Part shown: piece by piece, positions 14,785 to 21,539 of the stretch
Position numbering within the stretch: the first letter of the stretch is position 1
Layout: every line of letters starts with the position of its first letter
Source: an uncultured Prevotellaceae bacterium
GTDB lineage: Bacteria > Bacteroidota > Bacteroidia > Bacteroidales > Bacteroidaceae
DNA length: 21,539 nt
Direction: 5' to 3'
Assembly (NCBI GenBank): GCA_947306845.1
Contig: CAMZHP010000012.1
Coordinates: forward strand, 1-21,539
Translations under genes and position numbers: made by a program
Notes under the pieces: model-generated
Database searches by the model: none
Seen by the model: the letters and a program-made list of their open reading frames with translations, nothing else
What the model was told of the DNA's origin: nothing

Positions 14785-15435
14785 TCAGTGTATGTTAGTA
14801 ATCAGCGTGGTGACAACCGGGCGGACAGTTCTGCCGTGGTCGCGGGTGCCGTAACTCGAGTAAGCGTTGCCCGAATAGAAGTTGAGGATGTAGGCGCTGC
14901 CCGCGCCCGACGGATACTGCGTGGACGACCAATAGTTGCCCCGTGAGCCTACATGGTCGAAGTCGGAGACATAGCGCCGGCCTGCTGCTGGCAAAAAGAT
15001 GCTGCTACCATTGGTCTTACTGGTGAACTTGCCTCCATTGACACCATTCACTGTTATCCATTCGTAGGTGCAGTTGTTTATCAATTCGTCCCGCTGCTCT
15101 TTTGACGGCATCACCCAAGAGCCACCCCACTTCACATGTGCAACGTCGTATTTTGTGCCAGCGATGTTACTGCCGAGGTCGTGGCAGGCATCCCATGACC
15201 CATCACTATGGGTATACATACCCCAACTGTAATCGGTCTTTTCCTCCGTCTCGCCCCAGGCGTAATAACCGCCATAAACTTCCGGCTTGTCGGCACCCAC
15301 ATTGCAACATGCCCATTTGGTGCCGGAGGGCAGGCCGAGGTCAATCATGTGAGGATGATGATTGTCAGGACATGACTGTGCATTTACCGTGAATGTCACG
15401 AACAACAATGCGAAAAGAGTGAGTAGTTTTTTCAT
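14785..15435 (-). CDS. Secreted FISUMP-domain protein (Fib_succ_major)
   Basis: Protein of 216 aa with signal peptide MKKLLTLFALLFVTFTVNA. The mature part is a single Fibrobacter succinogenes major paralogous domain, related to the C-type-lectin/formylglycine-generating-enzyme fold. It has MIDLGLPSGTKWACCNVGA (30-48), YYAWGETEEK (57-66), WVMPSKEQRDEL (107-118), FLPAAGRRY (147-155), GNYWSST (166-172) and GRTVRPV (201-207). Such domains are abundant, secreted and of unclear function in Prevotella, and are presumed ligand-binding. The region 166-207 has the Trp/Tyr/Ser/Asn-rich character of hypervariable lectin sites. It has its own promoter, divergent from the C1B peptidase. Domain call is firm, role unknown. 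Confidence 0.82.
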   Translation of the reverse strand: MKKLLTLFALLFVTFTVNAQSCPDNHHPHMIDLGLPSGTKWACCNVGADKPEVYGGYYAWGETEEKTDYSWGMYTHSDGSWDACHDLGSNIAGTKYDVAHVKWGGSWVMPSKEQRDELINNCTYEWITVNGVNGGKFTSKTNGSSIFLPAAGRRYVSDFDHVGSRGNYWSSTQYPSGAGSAYILNFYSGNAYSSYGTRDHGRTVRPVVTTLITNIH

Positions 15436-15459
15436 TCGTTTTTATCAAATTCATTTTTG

Positions 15460-15493
15460 CAAATTTAGATATAAATCGGGAAAAATAAGCAAA
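15460..15493 (-). promoter_or_regulatory. Promoter of the FISUMP gene
   Basis: On the minus strand TAAATTTG (plus-strand CAAATTTA, 15460-15467) is an exact -7 box 24 bp before the ATG. TTTG (plus-strand CAAA, 15490-15493) lies 22 bp further upstream as a -33 candidate; the spacer is slightly long. Confidence 0.65.
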
Positions 15494-15535
15494 TACGATA
15501 AAGAATTTCATTTTTCGAAACAGAAATCAAGGGGG

Positions 15536-15592
15536 CAGCTGAAAAAAACTGGTCGCCAGCTGACGTTGTGCAGCTCACCGTGCAATGTGAGC
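15536..15592. other. Palindrome cluster between divergent promoters
   Basis: Two CAGCTG palindromes at 15536-15541 and 15557-15562, and a third CAGCT at 15571-15575, are followed by an inverted repeat GCTCAC (15573-15578) and GTGAGC (15587-15592) with an 8-nt loop. The cluster lies between two outward-facing promoters and outside both genes, so it may be an operator or a structured RNA. No T tract follows. Confidence 0.5.
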
Positions 15593-15617
15593 CCGTTGTA
15601 AAAAAACGATGATTTAT

Positions 15618-15648
15618 TTTGTGCTCCGAATGATTATTCGTATCTTTG
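15618..15648 (+). promoter_or_regulatory. Consensus Bacteroidetes promoter of the C1B peptidase
   Basis: TTTG (15618-15621), a 19-bp spacer and TATCTTTG (15641-15648) match the -33/-7 consensus in both elements. This is the best promoter in the window. It lies 22 bp before the ATG at 15671 and could also drive the downstream PL11 gene. Confidence 0.8.
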
Positions 15649-15670
15649 ACTGCGAATAAGCATATCTGAC

Positions 15671-16864
15671 ATGAAAAGAACCATTATCCTACTGACCATC
15701 CTGGCAATGGCAGGAGTCAACGCCAATGCACAGGACAAAAAACCTGCCGACGAACAGGCACTCCGCTTCACCACCATCAAGGAGAACGCCATCACCCCCG
15801 TGAAGAACCAAAACCGCAGCGGCACATGCTGGGCCTACGCCTCCATGGGTTATTTCGAGAGTGAGATCCTTCGCAAGACCGGCAAGACCTACGACCTCAG
15901 CGAAATGTTTGTGGCCAACAAGGATTATATGGACTGCGCTGTCTATCATGTGCGCATGCATGGCGAAAGCCGATTCTCTGAAGGCGGTTCGGTGACCGAT
16001 GCCCTTGAGGTGGCACGCAACTACGGTCTCTGCCCCGAGACAGCCATGGCCGCACCCGGTTCGCTGACCGGTGACTCACTGGCCAATTTCACCGAGTTTT
16101 TCAGTTTGCTGGAACCTTATGTCGCCTCAGTGGTGAAGAGCAGCGAGAAGAAAATCTCTCCGCAGTGGAAGCAAGGCATGCAAGGCATCCTCGACGCCTA
16201 TCTGGGTGAGTGTCCGCAGTCGTTTGTCTACGAAGGCAAGACCTATACCCCCCAAACCTTCGCCCAAAGCCTCGGCCTTGATTTTGACGACTATATCAGT
16301 ATTACCAGTTTCACCCATCACCCCATCCACACCCGGTTTGCCATTGAGGCGCCCTACAAATGGCGGCACAGCCTGAGTTACAACGTGCCTATGGAGGAGA
16401 TGATGCGTATCATCGATGACGCGCTGGAGGCAGGCTATACCGTGGCCTGGGGAGGTGACGTAAGCGAAGACGGCTTCACTCGTACCGGCATCGCCCTCGC
16501 ATGCGATTTGAAACGCGTGCAGGACCTCACAGGCAGCGACGCCGCCCGCTGGCTAAAGCTGACCTCCACCGAGAAAGGAAGCCAACTGAAGAAGTTGGGA
16601 GCAGGGGTACCCGAGATCACCCCCACACAGGAGCGCCGTCAGGAGCGCTTCGACAGCCATGAGATGACCTACGACCATGTGATGCTCATCTACGGCACAG
16701 CCCGCGATCAGAACGGACGCGAATACTATATGGTAAAGAACTCCTGGGGCCAAACCGGTGACCATGCCGGCATCTGGTATATGTCCAAGAACTACATCGC
16801 CGACAACACCATCTATGTCGTCATCAACAAGCATGCCCTCCGCCAGCCCCTTCAGGCACGCTGA
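15671..16864 (+). CDS. Exported C1B cysteine peptidase (PepC/bleomycin hydrolase family)
   Basis: Papain-fold peptidase of 397 aa. The signal peptide MKRTIILLTILAMAGVNANA is followed directly by the catalytic domain, with no long propeptide. The triad is C53 in NRSGTCWAYASMG, H336 in TYDHVMLIYG and N357 in MVKNSWGQ; the upstream Gln (PVKNQ) forms the oxyanion hole. The large insertion between Cys and His, and the YDHVMLIYG context, mark it as C1B rather than classical papain. Family members are usually cytoplasmic aminopeptidases of about 440-450 aa, so an exported, slightly short form is typical of the Bacteroidetes branch. PL11 starts 48 bp downstream with no terminator between, so the two are probably co-transcribed. 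The substrate is likely dietary or host peptides. Confidence 0.87.
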   Translation: MKRTIILLTILAMAGVNANAQDKKPADEQALRFTTIKENAITPVKNQNRSGTCWAYASMGYFESEILRKTGKTYDLSEMFVANKDYMDCAVYHVRMHGESRFSEGGSVTDALEVARNYGLCPETAMAAPGSLTGDSLANFTEFFSLLEPYVASVVKSSEKKISPQWKQGMQGILDAYLGECPQSFVYEGKTYTPQTFAQSLGLDFDDYISITSFTHHPIHTRFAIEAPYKWRHSLSYNVPMEEMMRIIDDALEAGYTVAWGGDVSEDGFTRTGIALACDLKRVQDLTGSDAARWLKLTSTEKGSQLKKLGAGVPEITPTQERRQERFDSHEMTYDHVMLIYGTARDQNGREYYMVKNSWGQTGDHAGIWYMSKNYIADNTIYVVINKHALRQPLQAR

Positions 16865-16912
16865 TACCAAGAACACCACCTTTTTCCAAGAAACTCACCA
16901 TCTAAAGACCCA

Positions 16913-18841
16913 ATGAACACACGATTATTTCTCAGCCTCTTCTGCGTCTTATGGGGATGCCATGTACTGCAAGCCCAACCCCGCTACAACTTCACCCGAC
17001 TTCATACAGAGCGTCTTGACAGAGGGGTGGTCGCCATCCGTCAGGACGACAGCCATGTGGTGATCAGTTGGCGCACGCTGAAGACAGACCAAAAAGGACA
17101 AGCCTTTGACATCTACCGTGACGGGAAGAAACTGAACACCCAACCACTTACCGAGGGAGGCACATTTTATACTGACGAACTGCCTCAGGGACAGACCGCG
17201 CTGTATGAAGTGAGAGGCGGTGAAGTGAGCGGGACATTCACTCTGAAAGCAGATGCTCCACAAGGTTACATTCCCTTGAAACTCAACAAGCCCAAAGGCG
17301 GCACCACACCCGAGGGATGGCCCTATTCCTACATCGCCAATGATGCCAGCGTCGCCGATGTGGACGGTGACGGACAATATGAGATCATCCTCAAATGGGA
17401 CCCCACCAACTCACGCGATAACGCCCATGACGGTTTCACCGGCCCCACCCTGTTTGACTGCTACCGTCTGAACGGAGAGCACCTGTGGCGCATCAATCTC
17501 GGGAGGAACATCAGGAGCGGAGCCCACTACGTGCCATTTATCTTTTACGACCTCGATGGTGACGGCAAGGCGGAACTGGCCGTGAAGACAGCCGACGGCA
17601 CCACCGACGGGAAAGGGAATGTCATCGGAGACGCTAATGCCGACTACCGCGAAGGTGCTGCCGAGGCCCTCGCCCACCCCATCGACACCACCCAGATGCA
17701 AGACCGACGGTACAGACGGATGAGAGGCAACCGTCCAGCAAAAGAGGGACGCATCCTCAGCGGACCTGAATACATCACCATCTTCAACGGTCTGACCGGC
17801 GAGGCCATGGACACTAAGCCCTATGTGCCTGAGCGAGGCGACCTCAGTGCCTGGGGTGACCAAAAGGGCAACCGCTCGGAACGCTATCTCGCCGCAGTAG
17901 GCTACCTTGACGGCTGCCATGCCTCCGTCATTTTCTGCCGCGGCTACTACACCCGCACGGTGCTCGCCGCATGGGACTGGGACGGCCACCAGCTGAAACA
18001 GCATTGGGTGTTTGACACCAACAACCCGGAATGGAAAGATTATGCCGGGCAAGGCAATCACAACCTGCGTGTGGCCGATGTGGACGGCGACGGCTGCGAC
18101 GAAATCATCTACGGTTCGATGGCCGTCGATCATGACGGACGAGGACTCTACAACACCGGCATGGGACACGGCGACGCCATTCACCTCACCGCCTTCGACC
18201 CCACGACCGATGAATTGCAGGTGTGGGACTGTCATGAGAACAAATGTGACGGCAGCGACTTCCGCGATGCCCGCACCGGTAAAGTGATTTTCCAAATACC
18301 GAGCAACGAAGATGTAGGGCGCGCCATGGCAGCTGACATCGACCCCACCCACCCTGGCGTGGAGATGTGGAGTTCCGACAGCCACGGCATCCGCAACATC
18401 AAAGGCGAGGTCATCACCGCCGGGAGTCAAGCAGACAACAACACCCACGTAATGTTCGGTGGCGCGAGGGTGTCAGTGAATTTCGGCATCTGGTGGGACG
18501 GTGACCTGTTGCGTGAACTGCTCGACCATGAGACGGTGACCAAATACAACTGGAAGACACACCGCGCCGATGTCCTGCAACATTTTGACGGCTGCCAGTT
18601 CAACAACGGAACGAAGTCCAACCCCTGCCTCTCTGCCGACATCATCGGCGACTGGCGAGAGGAGGTCATCACCCATGACAGGCAGTCAGAGGAACTGCGC
18701 ATCTACGTCACCACCATCCCCACCGACCACCGCATCAATTGTCTGATGCAAGACATTCCCTACCGCCTTTCCGTGGCCACCGAGAACGTAGGGTACAACC
18801 AACCCCCAGAGACAGGTTTTTATTTGGGAAACCTCCCCTAA
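16913..18841 (+). CDS. PL11 rhamnogalacturonan lyase
   Basis: Exported polysaccharide lyase of 642 aa that cleaves the rhamnose-galacturonate backbone of rhamnogalacturonan I by beta-elimination. After a signal peptide ending near LQAQ (about 22) comes the N-terminal beta-sandwich domain (DRGVVAIRQ, VVISWRTL, AFDIYRDG). An eight-bladed propeller follows with calcium loops DVDGDG (149-154), DLDGDG (213-218) and DVDGDG (389-394). The block YSYIANDASVADVDGDGQ and the motif GRNIRSGAHY are hallmarks of PL11 (YesW/YesX). The C-terminus YRLSVATENVGYNQPP is also characteristic. C16 in the signal region (LWGC) is a poor lipobox, so lipoprotein anchoring is possible but less likely. Exo or endo action cannot be told from sequence. 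It follows the C1B gene closely and is the only pectin enzyme here. Confidence 0.93.
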   Translation: MNTRLFLSLFCVLWGCHVLQAQPRYNFTRLHTERLDRGVVAIRQDDSHVVISWRTLKTDQKGQAFDIYRDGKKLNTQPLTEGGTFYTDELPQGQTALYEVRGGEVSGTFTLKADAPQGYIPLKLNKPKGGTTPEGWPYSYIANDASVADVDGDGQYEIILKWDPTNSRDNAHDGFTGPTLFDCYRLNGEHLWRINLGRNIRSGAHYVPFIFYDLDGDGKAELAVKTADGTTDGKGNVIGDANADYREGAAEALAHPIDTTQMQDRRYRRMRGNRPAKEGRILSGPEYITIFNGLTGEAMDTKPYVPERGDLSAWGDQKGNRSERYLAAVGYLDGCHASVIFCRGYYTRTVLAAWDWDGHQLKQHWVFDTNNPEWKDYAGQGNHNLRVADVDGDGCDEIIYGSMAVDHDGRGLYNTGMGHGDAIHLTAFDPTTDELQVWDCHENKCDGSDFRDARTGKVIFQIPSNEDVGRAMAADIDPTHPGVEMWSSDSHGIRNIKGEVITAGSQADNNTHVMFGGARVSVNFGIWWDGDLLRELLDHETVTKYNWKTHRADVLQHFDGCQFNNGTKSNPCLSADIIGDWREEVITHDRQSEELRIYVTTIPTDHRINCLMQDIPYRLSVATENVGYNQPPETGFYLGNLP

Positions 18842-18857
18842 CTAATACCTCCCCTAA

Positions 18858-18874
18858 CCCCTCCAAAGGAGGGG
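18858..18874. repeat. CCCCTCC-AAA-GGAGGGG hairpin
   Basis: A perfect 7-bp G/C-rich stem with a 3-nt loop sits 17 bp after the PL11 stop codon. There is no T tract, so it is not a standard intrinsic terminator. It resembles short palindromes scattered between genes in many Bacteroidetes genomes and could stabilise the 3' end of the PL11 message. Confidence 0.7.
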
Positions 18875-18954
18875 AATATGGAAGAATGGAATGATTTATT
18901 GCGTTCTTTTGGCGATTTTGGGGTGTTATATGCCGAAAAAAGCGTAAAAATGAT

Positions 18955-18962
18955 TATGTTTG
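18955..18962 (+). promoter_or_regulatory. -7 box for the GH3 gene
   Basis: TATGTTTG matches TAnnTTTG exactly and lies 56 bp before the ATG at 19019. No clear TTTG -33 box is present at 19-22 bp upstream, so the promoter may be weak or activator-dependent. Confidence 0.55.
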
Positions 18963-19018
18963 CAAAAGATTTCAGAGAAATACTAGAACTTTTATACCTT
19001 AACCAACATCCTTATCAG

Positions 19019-21487
19019 ATGAAAAACTATTTGTTAGCCGCTGTCCTGTTATTGGCAGGCAGCACTTACGCACAAAAACCGGCCATCCCACGCGATGCGG
19101 CCATTGAGTCGAAAATAGAAAAGACCCTCTCCAAGATGACACTCGACGAGAAAGTGGGTCAGATGCTCGAACTCAATCTTGACCTCATGGGAAATATGAC
19201 CGTGGAGAATGCCAAAATCGACCGTGAGAAAGTGCACTCAGTGCTTCAGCAGTATGGCACGCCCCCTCAGGAAATCGACAAACTCGTCAAGATGACCGAC
19301 CAGCAGATCATCGACCGGTTGGGCAGTTACCCTGTGGATATTTATCAGGGAGACACACGTAGGGTGTGGAAAATCAACGAGTTGATGCTCGACACCTTGA
19401 TGTCGAAATACAAGGTGGGCTCCATCCTCAATGCTCCCGGTTCGCGTGCTCCCACTCTCGCACAATGGCAGGAATGGATCAGCCTCATCCAGAAAAAGTC
19501 GATGAAACATATCGGCATCCCCGATATCTATGGTCTCGACCACAACCATGGTGTGACCTACATCCAAAACGGCACTCTCTTCCCCCAGCCCATCAATCTC
19601 GCCGCCTCGTTCAACACCGAGTTGGCCCGCACCGGAGCAGAGATTACCGCCTATGAGAGTCGTGCAGGCAACTGTCCTTGGGTTTACAACCCCGTCCTCG
19701 ACCTGGGCCGTGACCCCCGTTGGTCGCGCATCTGGGAAAGTTTCGGCGAGGATGCCATCGTCAATGCCAAGATGGCAGAGGCAGAGATTCTCGGTTATCA
19801 GGGAAGTGACCCCAACCATCTTGGTCCGTACCATGTGGCCACCAGCGTGAAACACTACTTTGCCTACGGTGCCCCCTTCAGCGGCAAAGACCGCACCCCC
19901 GCCTACATCTCACCCGCCATGCTGCGTGAGAAATACTTTGAGCCATTCAAGGCTGCCATCCAGGCAGGTGCCCTCACCATCATGGTCAACTCCGCAAGCA
20001 TCAACGGAGTACCTGTCCACGCCAGTTACGAATACCTCACCAAATGGCTGAAGGAAGACCTGCAGTGGGACGGCATGATTGTAACTGACTGGGCCGACAT
20101 CAACAACCTATTCACCCGTGAGCGTGTCGCCAAGGACAAGAAAGACGCCATCCGCATCGCCATCAATGCCGGCATTGACATGTCGATGGATCCCTACAGT
20201 GTGGAGTTCTGCATCATGCTCAAGCAACTGGTGCAGGAAGGCAAGGTGAGCATGAGCCGCATCGACGATGCCGTGCGCCGCATCCTGCGTGTCAAATACC
20301 GCCTCGGACTCTTCGACCGTCCCAACACTGGTGGCAAAGGTTATGAGAAATTCGGTTCGGCTGAGTTTGCCGAGAAAGCCCTCCGCTCCGCCGAGGAAGG
20401 CGAGGTGCTGTTGAAAAACGAGGGGAACATCCTGCCCCTGGCCAAAGGGAAGAAGATCCTGCTTACCGGTCCCAACGCCAACCAGATGCGCTGTCTGAAC
20501 GGCGGATGGAGTTACACCTGGCAGGGTTCCAAAGCCGAGGACCTCGCCGAAAAGTACAATACCATCTACGAGGCACTCTGTAACAAATATGGTCAAGACA
20601 ACGTCATCCTGGAGCAAGGCGTGACCTATAACGAAAACGGTGCCTATTATGAAGAGAACGCCCCACAGATCGGCCGTGCCGTGGAAGCCGCGTCACAAGC
20701 CGACGTCATCATCGCCTGCATCGGAGAGAACAGTTATTGCGAGACCCCAGGCAACCTGACCGACCTGTGGCTGTCTGCCAACCAGCGTGACCTGGTGAAG
20801 GAACTTGCCAAGACGGGCAAGCCCATCATCCTCATCCTCAACGAGGGCCGTCCGCGCCTCATCACCGACATTGAGCCGCTGGCCAAGGCCGTGGTCGACA
20901 TCCTGCTGCCCGGCAACTACGGAGCCGACGCTCTTGCTAACCTCCTTGCCGGAGACGCCAATTTCTCCGCCAAGATGCCATACACCTACCCCCGTGAAAT
21001 CAACTCGCTGGCCAACTACGACTACAAGGTGAGCGAAGAGGTCGGCACGATGGCCGGTGCCTACAACTACGATGCAAAAGTGTCACTGCTGTGGCCCTTT
21101 GGCTATGGCATGAGTTACACCAGCTTTGAATACAGCAACCTCAGGGTGGATAAGAAACAATTCGATTGCAACGATATGCTCACAGTGAGTGTTGACGTGA
21201 AGAACACGGGAAACCGTATGGGCAAGGAAGCCGTGCTGCTCTACAGCAGCGACCTCGTCGCCTCGATAGTTCCCGACAACAAACGCCTGCGCGACTTCAC
21301 CAAAATCGAGCTGCAGCCCGGAGAGACCAAGACAGTCAGTTTCAAACTTCCCGCCAAGAGTCTCGCCTTTGTCGGTGCCGACGGCCGCTGGACACTTGAG
21401 GAAGGAGAGTTCGACCTGAAGGTCGGACAATTCTCGCAGCGTGTGGAATGCACCCAAACGAAAGTGTGGGAAGAGGCAAACATTTAG
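19019..21487 (+). CDS. Exported GH3 beta-glucosidase-like enzyme
   Basis: Glycoside hydrolase of 822 aa that would release terminal beta-linked glucose or xylose from oligosaccharides. The start at 19019 opens the signal peptide [18 protein letters not shown]; an upstream in-frame ATG is rejected. The N-terminal GH3 barrel contains [19 protein letters not shown] and the conserved SVKHYFAYG. The nucleophile is predicted as D357 in [10 protein letters not shown]. The second alpha/beta domain starts near [12 protein letters not shown], and the acid/base is probably E575 in [11 protein letters not shown], by analogy with barley ExoI. A fibronectin-III-like domain ([18 protein letters not shown]) closes the chain, as in most three-domain GH3 enzymes. 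It would complete digestion of GH5 products in the periplasm. Specificity (glucosidase or xylosidase) is not resolved by eye. Confidence 0.9.
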   Translation: MKNYLLAAVLLLAGSTYAQKPAIPRDAAIESKIEKTLSKMTLDEKVGQMLELNLDLMGNMTVENAKIDREKVHSVLQQYGTPPQEIDKLVKMTDQQIIDRLGSYPVDIYQGDTRRVWKINELMLDTLMSKYKVGSILNAPGSRAPTLAQWQEWISLIQKKSMKHIGIPDIYGLDHNHGVTYIQNGTLFPQPINLAASFNTELARTGAEITAYESRAGNCPWVYNPVLDLGRDPRWSRIWESFGEDAIVNAKMAEAEILGYQGSDPNHLGPYHVATSVKHYFAYGAPFSGKDRTPAYISPAMLREKYFEPFKAAIQAGALTIMVNSASINGVPVHASYEYLTKWLKEDLQWDGMIVTDWADINNLFTRERVAKDKKDAIRIAINAGIDMSMDPYSVEFCIMLKQLVQEGKVSMSRIDDAVRRILRVKYRLGLFDRPNTGGKGYEKFGSAEFAEKALRSAEEGEVLLKNEGNILPLAKGKKILLTGPNANQMRCLNGGWSYTWQGSKAEDLAEKYNTIYEALCNKYGQDNVILEQGVTYNENGAYYEENAPQIGRAVEAASQADVIIACIGENSYCETPGNLTDLWLSANQRDLVKELAKTGKPIILILNEGRPRLITDIEPLAKAVVDILLPGNYGADALANLLAGDANFSAKMPYTYPREINSLANYDYKVSEEVGTMAGAYNYDAKVSLLWPFGYGMSYTSFEYSNLRVDKKQFDCNDMLTVSVDVKNTGNRMGKEAVLLYSSDLVASIVPDNKRLRDFTKIELQPGETKTVSFKLPAKSLAFVGADGRWTLEEGEFDLKVGQFSQRVECTQTKVWEEANI

Positions 21488-21539
21488 GATTAAGAATAAA
21501 GGATTTAGAATTAAGAATTATGATTACTCTGGAGAACAT
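21488..21539. other. AT-rich 3' edge with GAATTAAGAATTA-type repeats
   Basis: After the GH3 stop comes AT-rich sequence with degenerate copies of GGATTAAGAATAA and TAGAATTAAGAATTA. An ATG at 21520 opens a frame running off the window (M I T L E N), which might be the next gene's start but cannot be supported from 20 bases. Confidence 0.3.

Larger units (their letters stand above)
18842..19018. other. Spacer between PL11 and GH3
   Basis: This 177-bp gap holds a strong hairpin just after the PL11 stop and a -7 box for the GH3 gene. An in-frame ATG at 18878 would add 47 residues to GH3, but the extra residues carry no signal and the -7 box lies within them, so they are treated as non-coding. 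Confidence 0.7.

Noticed and set aside
14785..15435. Complete diversity-generating retroelement
   Set aside because: No reverse transcriptase, accessory protein or template repeat is visible; only a possible target domain.
17411..18448. 345-codon open frame antisense to the PL11 gene
   Set aside because: Its composition (runs of Val, Gly, His) is that of a mirror frame of a GC-rich gene; PL11 on the other strand is unmistakable.
18878..19018. ATG start adding 47 residues to the GH3 protein
   Set aside because: The stretch contains a -7 box and no recognisable domain, and a proper signal peptide starts at 19019.
13104..21487. Classical polysaccharide utilisation locus
   Set aside because: No SusC/SusD pair, hybrid two-component sensor or anti-sigma factor is in the window; only enzymes are present.

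Overview
The window looks like chromosome of a Bacteroidales bacterium, most probably Prevotella or a close relative. The basis is the gene families (Spi-propeptide C10 protease, FISUMP-domain protein, PL11, GH5 and GH3 enzymes, GLUG-repeat surface protein), Sec signal peptides typically ending in AQ, and several Bacteroidetes-type -7 promoter elements (TAnnTTTG). Shine-Dalgarno sequences are not conspicuous. No rRNA, tRNA, CRISPR array, transposase or integrase was seen, and no SusC/SusD pair.

Layout. (1) Bases 1-582 are the 3' end of a GLUG-like surface protein. (2) Bases 682-6481, minus strand, hold a tight five-gene catabolic operon. In transcription order it encodes a DapA/NanA-type aldolase, a sodium:solute symporter, an iron-type alcohol dehydrogenase, a PdxA2-type 4-phospho-sugar-acid dehydrogenase and a DUF1537 four-carbon sugar-acid kinase. 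The last four genes are separated by 2 and 3 nt and then overlap by 1 nt. The last two enzymes form the known route from a C4 sugar acid to dihydroxyacetone phosphate. The upstream genes suggest a larger, unidentified substrate that is imported and processed first. (3) Bases 6607-12995, plus strand, hold a large secreted C10 cysteine protease with a C-terminal dockerin-like module, a small secreted YD-like protein with a clear terminator, and a secreted M1 aminopeptidase. (4) Bases 13011-21487 hold a GH5 endoglucanase, a convergent FISUMP-domain protein, a secreted C1B cysteine peptidase, a PL11 rhamnogalacturonan lyase and a GH3 beta-glucosidase-like enzyme.

Together the plus-strand genes form an exported toolkit for plant cell wall polysaccharide and protein. 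GH5 and GH3 would act on beta-glucans, PL11 on the pectin backbone, and C10, C1B and M1 on protein and peptides. The minus-strand operon is cytoplasmic plus one membrane transporter and would catabolise a small organic acid or sugar acid. It is the best candidate here for a pathway whose substrate is not established.

Promoter matches correct several gene starts. The C10 and GH5 frames can be read open further upstream, but those upstream starts fall inside the -7 elements, so the true starts are the ATGs directly before the signal peptides.
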